Source: Leptobrachium leishanense
Lineage: Eukaryota; Chordata; Amphibia; Anura; Megophryidae
DNA length: 64,000 bases
Reading direction: 5' to 3'
Assembly: GCA_009667805.1 (NCBI GenBank)
Contig: CM019063.1
Span: forward strand, 407,904,959 to 407,968,958
The notes under the pieces were generated by a model. The model made no database searches. It was given only the letters and a program-made list of their open reading frames with translations, and was not told the DNA's origin. Below, one piece after another: positions 22,645 through 34,423 of this stretch. Position 1 is the stretch's first letter; each line of letters begins with the position of its first letter. The position numbers and the translations under genes are program-made.

Positions 22645-23854
22645 GGGCACTATTACCTGGTGTGAGCTAACCCTTGCGTCGGCGTGATTTTGCGTTAGCG
22701 CCAGGTTAATTCAGTCTAGCGCCTGACCAACAGATCGTTTGCCTCCCGCTACAAATGGGAAAAATTACTTAGCGCGGCGCTATTAGCGATTTGTACCGCG
22801 AGCTTACTGTACTTTCCGCGTCCTATACTTAACACAGGGAGTGCTAGATATCTTTACAGATCACTTGGTGCCTGCACTAAATTTTTTGACGTGCACTAAT
22901 TGCAACATTTTACCTACTGCTCAGCCCTGGTGCTAACTCCAAAAAAACAGAAAAAACAGGTCCTCGTCCAAAATTAACAGGCAATTGAAAGGAATGCAAC
23001 ACAGGCGTTCTCTTGGCCCCATACACCATAGTAATGGATATGGTCAGCAATGTCGCTGCTGTTGCAGTCGGCTCTATTATAAATGTATCCTTTATCCACA
23101 TATATCCTAATTCTAATATATTGCCTAATTTTAAACATTTTATGCTGGGGGCTATTCATAGTATGTAAGCAGTTGATTATTAGAGTGACTGTGTGGACCA
23201 TGTTTAAAGGAACACATGGATAAGTCTTGCCCTGAAACATGTATTGTTTATATGCTGTAGCAGGGAAATTTTTGTCGCTCACCTGGCCTTCCTTTTGGAT
23301 CTATTAAATGCAGTGTAATGATTCTACATGCTGCTGGGAGGCATTTATCATGCAATGCCCATCAGCCTTAATATATGTGTGCATCAAAACATGGATGATA
23401 CGGCCACCGTGGAGGATTTTAATAATGCAGGGGTGAGAGGTTATTCACTGGATGTGTTCATATTCAAGCTCGTGAGGGTGGGGAATAGGTATGGAAAAGA
23501 AAAAAATGTTCTATCCTGTACACAACCGCATTAGCGCTGGGTCTCAACTTGGGTCTTAGAGTTTCCCTAGCGTGCGCCAAACGACCTTGTTCATGGACTA
23601 CTGCAGTCAAGGTGATCTGTTAGTAGGTCGTCAGGCACTAACAGGGTTATTCAGAAAGCGGTGAAAAGCAGGAGAATGACTGGAGAATGGAAAATTCTAG
23701 GTCAAAATAGCCGATTCTTTGACCAAGAATTTTCCATTCTCCAGTCATTCTCCTGCTTTTCACCTCTCTCTGAATAACCCTGTAAGTTTTAGCAACTCGC
23801 ACTAAATTTTTCCTTTAGTGATGGTGTTTTAGCTCACACCAGGTGATAGGGCCC
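22645..23854. mobile_element. TTA-target element (PIF/Harbinger-like) in hAT
   Basis: TTA at 22,642-22,644 and 23,855-23,857. The inverted ends read gggcactattacctggtgtg and the complement of gggccctatcacctggtgtg. The interior is rich in gcgttagcgc-type motifs and contains a palindromic MITE at 23,642-23,782. No transposase was recognised. Confidence 0.8.
23642..23782. mobile_element. Palindromic MITE, cagggttattca family
   Basis: TAA on both sides (23,639-23,641; 23,783-23,785). It is nearly a perfect palindrome, with arms of about 65 bp from cagggttattcagaaagcgg inward. This is the cleanest copy of the family in the window. Confidence 0.9.
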
Positions 23855-24491
23855 TTACTTTTATTCAGTGGTATGATTTAGTGGTGAAAATTATTAGTGC
23901 CCCCCCAGTTTTGACTGCGGTATCTTCTGTGCCCCCCCCTAAATATTGCTCCTAGAGTCGCCACTGGGTCTTATATTGAAAAGATATGATTCTGGTCAAG
24001 GCGTCAGTGCACCCAGATATTGTGCTTTTGGTGCCAGGCCTGCAAGTGCCATCATAATACAGTAACCCCTCTGTGGTATTGTGGAAGAGTGCAGGGGTGG
24101 ACCATGTGGTCCTATATTGAAAAGTGTTTTTTTATCTGTTAATGGGCGTCAGTGCACCCAGATATTATGCCTTTAATGCCAGGCCAGCAAGTATCATCAT
24201 ACAGTAACCCCTCTGTGGTATGGTGGAAGAGTGCAGTGGTGGACCTTGCGGTCCTATATTGAAAAGTTTTTGATCTGGTAATGTGTGTCAGTGCACCCAG
24301 ATATTGTGCCTTTAATGCCAGGCCAGCAAGTATCATCTACAGTAACCCCTCTGTGTTATTGTGGAAGAGTGCAGGGGTGAACCTTGCGGTCCTATATTAA
24401 AAAGATATGCATCTGGTTAAGGCGTCAGTGCACCCAGATATTCTGCCTTTGGTGCAAGACTGCCAGGCCAGCAAGTATCATCATACAGTAA

Positions 24492-24939
24492 GGCTGGGGT
24501 CAGACGGACGCAGTGTTAACGTCCGTGTTGCCCGCACATAAGTACGTCCGTGATAGCATACAATTGTGTTAAATGGAGCCCCAAACACGAAGTACGTCCG
24601 CACAGAAGTGCGCGGGCTGACGGACGCTGCAAACGGACGCAGATTAGGCAAGAACGTAATACTGCTAGAACGGACTGCAGAGTGCGCCACATCCACAACG
24701 TCCGCATAGCTTTGTGTGTGAGTGATGCAACAAGGTCAGACGGACTGCATTTATACGTCCATTATTTTTGACGGACAGAATGTTCTTTCATTGTAATTTA
24801 TTTTCCCTGCCACATCAGTCAAAAAATACGTCAGTGAAAAAAACAGACTGTGTGGCCACTACCTTGTCGTCAGTCAGTAAGTACGTCCATACTGCACGGA
24901 CGCACAGTCCATAGCAAATGCGCTCATCTGACCCTAGCC
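24492..24939. mobile_element. TAA-target MITE in the 3' array
   Basis: TAA at 24,489-24,491 and 24,940-24,942. The ends are ggctggggtcagacggacgc and gaccctagcc inverted. The neighbouring array units read catacagtaacccctctg without interruption, giving an exact empty site. The interior is rich in cggacgca motifs. Confidence 0.92.
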
Positions 24940-25717
24940 TAACCCCTCTGTGGTATTGTGTAAGAGTGCAGGGGTGGACCATGTGGTCCTATATTGAAAG
25001 GTTTTTGATCTGGTAATGGGCGTCAGTGCACCCAGATATTGTGCCTTTAATGCCAGGCCAGCAAGTATCATCATACAGAAACCCCTCTGTAGTATTGTGG
25101 AAGAGTGCAGGGGTGGACCAAGTGGTCCTATATTGAAAATTTTTTGATCTGGTAATGAGCGTCAGTGCACCCAGATATTGTGCCTTTAATGCCAGGCCAT
25201 CAAGTATCATCATACAGTAACCCCTCTGTGGTATTGTGGAAGAGTGCAGGGGTGGACCATGTGGTCCTATATTGAAAAGTGTTTTTGTTTTATCAGTTAA
25301 TGGGCGTCAGTGCACCCAGATATTGTGCCTTTAATGCCAGGCCATCAAGTATCATCATACAGTAACCCCTCTGTAGTATTGTGGAAGAGTGCAGGGGTGG
25401 ACCATGTGGTCCTATATTGAAAATTTTTTGATCTGGTAATGGGCGTCAGTGCACCCAGATATTGTGCCTTTGGTGCAAGACTACCAGGCCAGCAAGTATC
25501 ATCATACAGTAACCCCTCTGTGGTATTGTGGAAGAGTGCAGGGTTGGACCCTGCGGTTCAAAAAACATATAATGATATAAATCTGGCACAGGCGTCAGTG
25601 CAGCCAAATATTGTGCCTTACATGGCAGCAAGTGCCTTCACACCGTAACCCTTTTGTGGTATTGTGGAAGAGTTCAGTGCTGGAGGTTTTGTGAATGCAG
25701 AAGAGGACATCCCCTAT

Positions 25718-28700
25718 CTATTCCATTACTTCAGCATCAGGGGATTGATAGCTGCTGATCCAGGACTGATTCATTTTTATAAATGTCAGCCGGTCTACAG
25801 AGTCGATGGACAGACACACTCTTTTGTCTGTGACAAAACCTCCAGCGGCACTGAACGTCCTTTCGGAAAGCACGCTAGATGAAGGGCAACCTAGTAGCTG
25901 CATAGCATATTGGCTAAGTTCTGGCCAGTGATCCAATCTCAACACCCAGTAAGCCAGTGGATCATCTGCTGGAAATGTATCCAGGTCTGCCCTTGCCCCT
26001 AGGTAGTCCTGCACCATATGGTGAAGACGCTGGCAATGGGTGCCTACATTTGACGTCCCTGGGCGTCGAGGACTAAAAAAAATTTAAAATGCATCAGTCA
26101 AGCGGCCCTGGCCTTCACCGCTATTCCTCTGATCACCTGCAGCCTCAGAAGCACGTGTGTCAGCACTTGGTAATCTAACAGTGCCTGGAAAGGTGTTACA
26201 CAAGTTTCGCTTTAGAGCGTCCTCAAGTTTTGTCATCCTTTGCTGCCTCTGTGCGGGCAGGATGAGCTCTGCAACTTTACCCTTGTATCGTGGATCAAGA
26301 AGGGTTGCCAACCAGTAATGATCCCTCTCCTTGATAGCATGAATCCTGGTGTCCTTTAGCAGGCTTTGCATCATTAGGGAGCCCATGCAGCATAGGTTTG
26401 AGGTGGCATTAGCTGCCGAGTCTTCCTGGTCAATGAGGATGACCGTATCGTGCACTTCCTCCTCCCAGCCACGCACAAGCCCTTCTGTTTCTGGGCACAC
26501 AAAACCCTGCCTTGAGGAATCCCCACCTTCAATGCCCCCACTACTTAAATAGTCCTCCTATCAGGTCTGATCTGAGTAGGACCCGCTGGAATGCTGTCTG
26601 CGGAAAGACTGGGGCCTTGAGAGCTAGGGAAGGCCTCCTCTTCCTCCCGCTGCTCTGCCTCTAGAGCCACATCTATAATTCCCCGCAGAGTGTGCTCCAG
26701 CAGGAACAATAAAGGAATTGTGTCACTGATGCATGCACTGTCCCTGCTCACCATCCTCGTTGCCTCCTCAAATGGTGACAGTACAGTGCATGCATCCTTG
26801 ATCATCAGATACTGCGGGGGAGAAAAAAAAACAAGTTGACCTGAACCTGTCCTTGTGCCATACTCACACAGGTACTCGTTGATGGCCCTCTGCTGCTTGT
26901 GCAGACGCTGCAGCATTGCTAATATCGAGTTCCACCTGGTGGGCATGTCACAGATCAGACGGTTTGTGGGAAGGTAGAATTCTCTTTGAATTTCTGCCAG
27001 GCGAACGCTTGCTGGGAATGACCGTCTGAAGTGGCTGCAGACTTTTCTGGCCTGGATGAGAAGCTCTGGCAGCCCTGGGTACTTGGTTAGGAAACGCTGT
27101 ACCACCAGATTTAGGACGTGTGCTAGGCATGGTACATGCGTCAATTTACCCTTGCGTAGGGCGGAGAGAAGGTTGCTGCCATTATCGCAGACGATCAATC
27201 CCAGCTCAAGCTGGCGTGGTGTTTACCATCTCTGCACCTGCCCTTGCAGAGCTGACAAAATTTCTGACCCGGTGTGGCTCCTGTCCCCTAAACAAACCAG
27301 CTCAAGCACAGTATGGCATCTTTTTGCTTGAGCCATTGCGTAGACCCTGTCAGGCGTCGGTTTAACTGCCAATTCACCAGAGACAGAGAAGGAGGAGGAG
27401 GAAGAGGTGGTGGTGGAGCAGACAGACATAATGTGAGTTCCTACGGGAATAGGGCCCTCATCTCCTCCTGTAATGTTTGTCAAATGTTGTTCAATGCATT
27501 GTAACCCTGTCTATACTGTGCTTATTGTACAGCACTGCGGAATATGCTGGCGCTTTATAAATAAAGAATAATAATAATAATAAATACAAGCAGCTTTCTG
27601 GAGGCGTGGTGGATGAACAAGCTCCAGCACAGAGCCCCGTCTTGGATCCCTCCCAGCTGCAATCAGAGTTACCCAGTGTGCCGTGAAGGAAATGTAACGA
27701 CCCTGTCCATGCTTGCTGGACCACGTGTCTAAAGTCACATGCACCTTGCTGCTGACTGCCTTTCCCAATGACTCGATAAAATTGTCTTCCACGTGCTGGT
27801 ATAGTGCTGGAATGGCCTTGCGTGAAAAGTAATGGCGTTTTGGAACCTGCCACTGTGGTACAGCGCATTCACCAAATTCACGGAAGGGAGCAGAGTCCAC
27901 CAGCTGGAAAGGCAGCAGCTACAATGCGAGTAATTTTGCTAAGCTGGCATTTAGATGCTGTGCTTGGGGATGGTTGGGACTATATTTTTTCTTTAGCTGC
28001 AGCAGCTGCGGCAATGTAATATGACTGCGTAAATCTTCAGCTATTGGGATGATGTCACATTGTGAGGAAGGACCTGCTGGTACATCCATTACTGTAGCAT
28101 CATCCCTGTCAGTGGAGGTTGTAGGCAATTGCATGGCAGGACATACAGTGTGGGTAGAGACAGATGAGGAAGAGGAGGACCTACACAAAAATTGCGCCAA
28201 CGGGATGTGTGGCACTTGTTCATATGTCGCCTCAAGCACGTGGTACCCAAGTGTCCGGTGTTTATCCCACGCTTCAGCCTCCTCTGACATAGATTACAAA
28301 TAGCAACAGTGGGGTCTGCTGCACATTTCTTAAAGAACTCCCAGACAGCAGAGTTCCTGCATGTGTTCTTTGAGACAACAGCGCTCTGCACCGGAGCAGC
28401 TCTGACATGTGATGCCTTGGACTGGCTAGTGCTACGGTTGGTCACAGAGGATGTTGTGCCTCGTGTTTGCTGTGCCTCCTCCTCCTCCCCCCTCCTCCTC
28501 ACTTGATTCCTCAGTTTGATCTGGCACCCAGGTGGAGTCAGTGACCTCATCATCAATGTCATCTTCACCCCCTATCTCCTCGTCACTGGAGCCAACTTGG
28601 CAGTATGCTGCAGCTGCTGGGGCAACGTGAGTGCTAGTTATTTGTGTGTCATCACTGGCACCCCCTTCCTCTAGGTTGATTATACTCCCTTGCTCAACCT

Positions 28701-29118
28701 CAGAGATTGAATCAGAGCACTGTACTTGCTGCGCATCCTCAAGCAGCATGTCACTCTCATTGTAGACAAACAATTCAGCTGACTCCTCCGTGTGTGATAG
28801 CGAGGCTACGGCAGGAGTAGCTGTGGACATGGAGGCTGCATTAGATGCTTTGGCAGCTGAGGTGGACTGTAAAGCACTAGAAGCCTGGCTGGCAGAGGAC
28901 TCGGAGGATGAGGATGGCCTGGTTAGCCAATCCACCAAGTCCTCTGTATGTTGCTGCTGCTTAAGACGGCCAGCACCAGTTAGAAAGGACAAGCATGCCC
29001 CTGCAGAGGATGCACCACGTCCACCACGACCAGAGACACAGCCTCCCGACACAGAGGCTGCTTGCCTTCTTATCTGTGGCTGGGAGCGTCTGCCTGTCCT
29101 TTTTGTTCTTTCAGACAT
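25718..29118 (-). pseudogene. hAT transposase with BED finger (left half), broken
   Basis: A hAT transposase binds the element ends and cuts them out by a hairpin mechanism. The start is ATG at 29,118, with an MSERTKRTGRRSQ opening shared by all three copies. A long Ser/Ala/Glu-rich, probably disordered N-terminal region follows. The BED zinc finger is at about 28,209-28,352 (AVWEFFKK, then CNLC and a C-terminal H and CH). LDTWSSKHGQG, the first catalytic-Asp region, lies near 27,705-27,730. CDNGSNLL, the second Asp region, lies near 27,175-27,198. The C-terminal hAT dimerisation domain (LSERTFSAAGGF) lies near 25,820-25,870. At least four frame changes and an L2 insertion (27,427-27,587) break it. 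Roughly 1,000 codons would be expected intact. Confidence 0.88.
27427..27587 (+). mobile_element. L2-like LINE 3' end inserted in transposase
   Basis: gtgagttcctacgggaatag, then tgtacagcactgcggaatat, gctggcgctttataaataaa and an (aat)n tail form the 3' untranslated end of a frog-type L2 LINE. The homologous transposase at 53,440-53,460 is continuous here, so this is an insertion of about 160 bp. A short ataat-like target repeat is possible. Confidence 0.85.
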
Positions 29119-29225
29119 TGTGAGTGATATATAGATTAATATATACAGAACTCTGATTCAACTCTGGTATAAAGATTTAAATAACTCTGGTATAACTCAG
29201 TGAGACACACTGATAGCTGGCAGCC

Positions 29226-30180
29226 AGTGACAAGAGACAGATCACCTTAATTCACAAATGTTTTAAATAAATTAGTGAGCCCCAAAATACAGCGTGGTAC
29301 TGTATGTATGACGAGACACAGATCACCTTAATTCACAAATGTTTTAAAGAAATTAGTGAGCCCCAAAATACAGCGTGGTACTGTTTGTATGACGAGACAC
29401 AGATCACCTTAATTCCCAAGTGTTTTAAAGAAATTAGTGAGCCCCAAAATACAGCGTGGTACTGTTTGTATGACGAGACACAGATCACCTTAATTCCCAA
29501 GTGTTTTAAAGAAATTAGTGAGCCCCAAAAAAACTTGCTGGCTGTGTGATGAGACACAGAAGATCACCTTGATTCACAAGTGTTTTAAAGAAATTAGTGA
29601 GCCCCAAAATACAGCGTGGTACTGTTTGTATGACGAGACACAGATCACCTTAATTCCCAAGTGTTTTAAAGAAATTAGTGAGCCCCAAAATACAGCGTGG
29701 TACTGTTTGTATGACGAGACACAGATCACCTTAATTCACAAGTGTTTTAAAGAAATTAGTGAGCCCCAAAATACAGCGTGGTACTGTTTGTATGACGAGA
29801 CACAGATCACCTTAATTCCCAAGTGTTTTAAAGAAATTAGTGAGCCCCAAAATACAGCATGGTACTGTTTGTATGACGAGACACAGATCACCTTAATTCC
29901 CAAGTGTTTTAAAGAAATTAGTGAGCCCCAAAATACAGCGTGGTACTGTTTGTGTGACGAGACACAGATCACCTTAATTCCCAAGTGTTTTAAAGAATTT
30001 AGTGAGCCCCAAAATACAGCATGGTACTGTTTGTATGACGAGACACAGATCACCTTAATTCCCAAGTGTTTTAAAGAAATTAGTGAGCCCCAAAATACAG
30101 CGTGGTACTGTTTGTATGACGAGACACAGATCAACTTAATTCACAAGTGTTTTAAAGAAATTAGTGAGCCCCAAAAAGAT
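29226..30180 (-). repeat. 81-bp minisatellite at the centre of the hAT pair
   Basis: Twelve units with acagatcaccttaattccc, gttttaaagaaattagtgag and atacagcgtggtactgtttg. Because 81 is divisible by three, long repetitive open frames appear on both strands; these are not genes. The orientation matches the 5' untranslated region of the left half: the core gtgacaagacac...aattccc is the complement of the array at 37,740-38,350. Confidence 0.92.
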
Positions 30181-30462
30181 TTGCTGGCACAGTGACAAGA
30201 CCCAGAAAATCACCTCAATTCACAAATGTTTTAAATAAAGTTGTAAACCCCAAAAAAACTTGCTGGCACAGTGACAAGACACACATCACCTAAATTCCCT
30301 GATATTTGGTAGAAATGACACCCAAAAAGACTTGCTGGCACAGTGACAAGACCCAGAAAATCACCACAATTCGCAAATGTTTTAAATAAAGTTGTAAACC
30401 CCAAAAAACTTGCTGGCACAGTGAAAAGACACACATCACCTTAATTCCCTGATAACTGGCTG
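30181..30462 (-). repeat. Diverged minisatellite units and inversion junction
   Basis: Longer units containing ttgctggcacagtgacaaga and gttttaaataaagttgtaaa follow the 81-bp array. At about 30,455-30,465 the sequence switches into the plus-strand 5' leader of the right half (ggctgccagctatcaggg). The mirrored sequence of the left half is at 29,195-29,222. Confidence 0.75.
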
Positions 30463-30570
30463 CCAGCTATCAGGGTGTCTCACTGAGTTATACCAGAGTT
30501 CTGGAAATCTTTAGTCTTTATACCAGAGTTGAATCAGAGTTCTGTATATATTTAATCTATATCACTCACC

Positions 30571-33500
30571 ATGTCAGAAAGACCAAAAAGGACAGGCAGA
30601 CGCTCCCAGGCACAGATAAGAGGGCAAGCAGCCTCTGTGTTGGGAGGCTGTGCCTCTGGTCGTCGTGGACGTGGTGCATCCTCTGCAGGGGCACGCTTGT
30701 CCTTTCAAACTGGTGCTGGCCGTCTTAAGCAGCAGCATACAAAGGATTTGGTGGATTGGCTAACCAGGCCATCCTCATCCTCCGAGTCCTCTGCCAGCCA
30801 GGCTTGTAGTGCTTTACAGTCCACCTCAGCTGCCAAAGCATCTAATGCAGCCTCCAGGTCCACAGCTACTCCTGCCGTAGCCTCACTATCACACATGGAG
30901 GAGTCAGCTGAATTGTTTGACTACAATGACAGTGACATGCTGCTTGAGGATGCGCAGCAACTACAGTGCTCTGATTCAATCTCTGAGGTTGAGGAAGGGA
31001 GTATAATAAAACCTAGAGGAAGGGGGTGCCAGTGACACACAAATAACTGGCACTCATGTTGCCCCAGCAGCTGCAGCATACTGCCAAGTTGGCTCCAGTG
31101 ACGAGGAGATAGGGGGTGATGACAAGGATGATGAGGTCACTGACTCCACCTGGGTGCCTGATTGAACAGAGGAGTCAAGTGAGGAGGAGGAGGAGGCACA
31201 ACAAACACGAGGCACAACGTCCTCTATCACCAACTGTAGCACTAGCCAGTCCAAGGCATCAGATGTCAGAGCTGCTCAGGTGCAGAGCGCTGTTGTCTCA
31301 AAGCACACATCCAGGAACTCTGCTGTCTGAGAGTTATTTAAGAAATATGCAGCAGACCCCACCGTTGCTATTTGTAATCTATTTCAGATGAGGCTCAAGC
31401 GTGGGAAAGACACCGGACGCTTGGGTACCACGTGCTTGAGGCAACATATGAACAACTGCCATGCATCCCGTTGGCGCAAAACTTTGCGCAGGTCCTCCTC
31501 ACCTGTCTCTACCCCCACTACATGTCCTGCCATGTCATTGACTCCAACTTCCACTGACAGGGATGATGCTACAGTAATAGATTTACCAGGTCCTTCCTCA
31601 CAATGTGACAGCATCCCATCAGCTGAAGATTTACGCAGTCAGATTACGTTGCCCCAGCTGCTGCAGAAAAAATATAGTCCCAACCATCCCCAAGCACAGC
31701 GTCTAAATGCCAGCTTAGCAAATTTACTTGCATTACAGCTGCTGCCTTTCCAGCTGGTGGACTCTGCTTCCTTCCGTGAATTTGTTGAATGTGCTGTACC
31801 ACAGTGGCATGTTCCAAAACACCATTACTTTTCACGCAAGGCCATTCCAGCACTATACCAGCACGTGGAAGACAATGTTATAGAGTCATTGGGAAAGGCA
31901 GTCAGCAGCAAGGTGCATGTGACTTTAGACACGTGATCCAGCAAGCATGGACAGGGCCGTTTCATTTCCTTCATGGCACACTAGGTAACTCTGATTGCAC
32001 CTGGGAGGGATCCAAGACGGGGCTCTGTGCTGGAGCTTGTTCATCCACCATGCTTTCAGGAAGCTGCTTGTATGAGGTCTGTCTGCTCCACCAGCACCTC
32101 TTCCTCCTCCTCCTCCTCCTTCTCTGTCTCTGGCGAAGTGGCAGTTAAACCGAGTTTAAGTAGCAGGGGCTATGCAATGGCTCAAGCAAAAAGATGCCAT
32201 ACTGTGCTTGAGCTGGTTTGTTTAGGGGAGAGGAGCCACACCAGGCCAGAAATTCTGTCAGCTCTGCAGGGGCAGTTGCAGAGATGGTTAACACCACGCC
32301 AGCTTCAGCTGGGAATGGTCGTCTGTGATAATAGCAGCAACCTTCTCTTCGCCCTACGCCTGGGTAAGTTGACGCATGTACCATGCCTAGCACACGTCCT
32401 AAATCTGGTGGTACAGCGTTTCCTAACCAGGTACCCAGGGCTGGCAGAGCTTCTCAGCCAGGCCAGAAAAGTCTGCAGCCACTTCAGACGGTCATTCCCA
32501 GCAAGCGTTCGCCTGGCAGAAATTCAAAGAGAATTCCACCTTCCCACAAACCGTCTGATCTGTGACATGCCCACCAGGTGGAACTCGACATTAGCAATGC
32601 TGCAGCGTCTGCACAAGCCGCAGCGGGCCATTAACGAGTACCTGTGTGAGTATGGCACAAGGACAGGTACAGGTCAACTTGTTTTTTTCCCCCCCCGCAG
32701 TGTCTGATGATCAAGGATGCATGCACTGTGCTGTCACCATTTGAGGAGGCAACGAGGATGGTGAGCAGGGACAGTGCATGCATCAGTGACACAATTCCTT
32801 TAGTGTTCCTGCTGGAGCACACACTGCAGGGAATTATAGATGTGGCTCTAGAGGCAGAGCAGCGGGAGGAAGAGGACGCCTTCCCTAGCTCTCAAGGCCC
32901 CAGTCTTTCTGCAGACAGCATTCCAGCGGGTCCTCCTCAGATCAGACAGGAAGAGGATGAGGAGGAGGAGGAATATTTAAGAAGTGAGGGCATTGAAGGT
33001 GGGGATTCCTCAAGGGTGGGTTTGTGTGCACACAAACACAAGGACTAGTACGTGGCTGGGAGGAGGAAGTGCACGATTGGGTCATCCTCCTCATTGACCA
33101 TGAAGACTCGGAAGCTAATGCCACCTCCAACCTACGCTGCATGGGCTCCCTTATCCTGCAAAGCCTGGTAAACGACCCCAGGATTCGTGCTATCAAGGAG
33201 AGGGATCATTACTGGTAGGCAAGCCTTCTTGATCCACGATACAAGGGTAAAGTTGCAGAGCTCATCCTGCCCGCAAAGAGGGAGGACAGGATGAAAAAAC
33301 TTGAGGACGCTCTAAAGCGACACTTGTGTAACACCTTTCCAGGCACTGGTAGGTTATCAAGTGATGACACAGGTGCTTCTGAGGCTGCGGATGATCAGAG
33401 GAATAGAGGTGAAGGCCGGGGCCGCTTGACTGATGCCTGATAAAAAAAATTTAGTCAATGACGCCCAGGGACGTCAAATGTAGGCACCCATTGCCAGCGT

Positions 33501-33809
33501 CTTCACCGTATGGTGCAGGACTACCTAGGGGCAAGGGCAGACCTGGATATCTTTACAGCAGATGATCCACTGGCTTACTTGGTGTTGAGATTGGATCACT
33601 GGCCAGAACTTAGCCAATATGCTATGCAGCTACTAGGTTGCCCTTCATCCAGCATGCTGTCTGAAAGGACGTTTAGTGCCGCTGGAGGTTTTGTCACAGA
33701 CAAAAGAGTGCGTCTGTCCACCGACTCTGTAGACCGGCTGACATTTATAAAAATGAATCAGTCCTGGATCAGCAGCTATCAATCCCCTGATGCTGACGTA
33801 ACGGAATAG
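30571..33809 (+). pseudogene. hAT transposase with BED finger (right half), broken
   Basis: The start ATG is at 30,571 with the MSERPKRTGRRSQ opening; the stop is at 33,807-33,809. Domains in order: acidic/Ser-rich N-terminus, BED finger at about 31,318-31,460 (its Trp codon is now TGA near 31,328), the first catalytic region near 31,925 (LDT followed by TGA instead of Trp), CDNSSNLL near 32,325 with Ser replacing the usual Gly, and the hAT dimerisation domain at about 33,590-33,770 with LSERTFSAAGGF. A frame change occurs at the T/C run at 32,680-32,698, whose length differs among copies. The protein sequence is closer to the 37,204 copy than to the left half. Inactive. Confidence 0.88.
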
Positions 33810-34423
33810 ATTGGGGTTTTCTTCTGCATTCACAAAACCTCCACCACTGAACTCCTACACAATACCACAAAGGGGTTATAGTGTGAAGGCACTTGCTGCC
33901 ACCAAAGGCAAAATATTTGGGTGCACTGACGCCATTACCAGATTTATATCATTTTAATTTTTTGAACCGCAGGGTCCAACCCTGCACTCTTCCACAATAC
34001 CACAAAAGGGTTACGGTGTGAAGGCACTTGCTGCCACCAAAGGCACAATATTTGGGAGCACTGATGCCTTTACCATATTCATATCTTTTTAATATAGGAC
34101 CGCATGGTCCACCCCTGCACTCTTCCACAATACCACAGAGGGGTTACTGTATGATGGCACTTGCTGGCCTGGCACCAAAGGCACAATATCTGGGTGCACT
34201 GACACCTTTACCAGATTCATATCTTTTTAATATAGGACCGCATGGTCCACCCCTGCACTCTTCCACAATACCACAGAGGGGTTACTGTACGATGGCACTT
34301 GCTGGCCTGGCACCAAAGGCACAATATCTGGGTGCACTGACGCCTTTACCAGATTCATATCTTTTTAATATAGGACCGCATGGTCCACCCCTGCACTCTT
34401 CCACAATACCACAGAGGGGTTAC

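Larger units (their letters stand above)
21761..23966. mobile_element. hAT element, agtggcgactcta family
   Basis: A perfect 8-bp duplication, ggtcttat, occurs at 21,753-21,760 and 23,967-23,974. The ends are ggtgactctacagg on the left and, inverted, cagtggcgactctagg on the right; the left end has lost or altered its first bases. G- or C-runs (ggggggcaagggggggc) follow each end. A three-unit tandem repeat and a TTA-flanked element are inside. No transposase is present. A related partial copy lies at 62,417-63,475. Confidence 0.9.
21480..25690 (-). repeat. 3' tandem array of the left hAT half
   Basis: About eleven units of roughly 140 bp, each with gtcagtgcacccagatattg, a cagtaacccctctgtggtat block and a ggaccatgtggtcctatatt block. 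The array lies between the transposase stop and the 3' terminal repeat. It is broken by a hAT element at 21,761-23,966 and a MITE at 24,492-24,939. The same array has about 8 units in the right half, 4 in the copy ending at 56,247 and 1 in copy A. Confidence 0.9.

Noticed and set aside
29518..30195. 225-codon repetitive open frame as a gene
   Set aside because: It is a product of the 81-bp minisatellite in a transposon leader; the opposite strand is equally open and no start context or domain is present.
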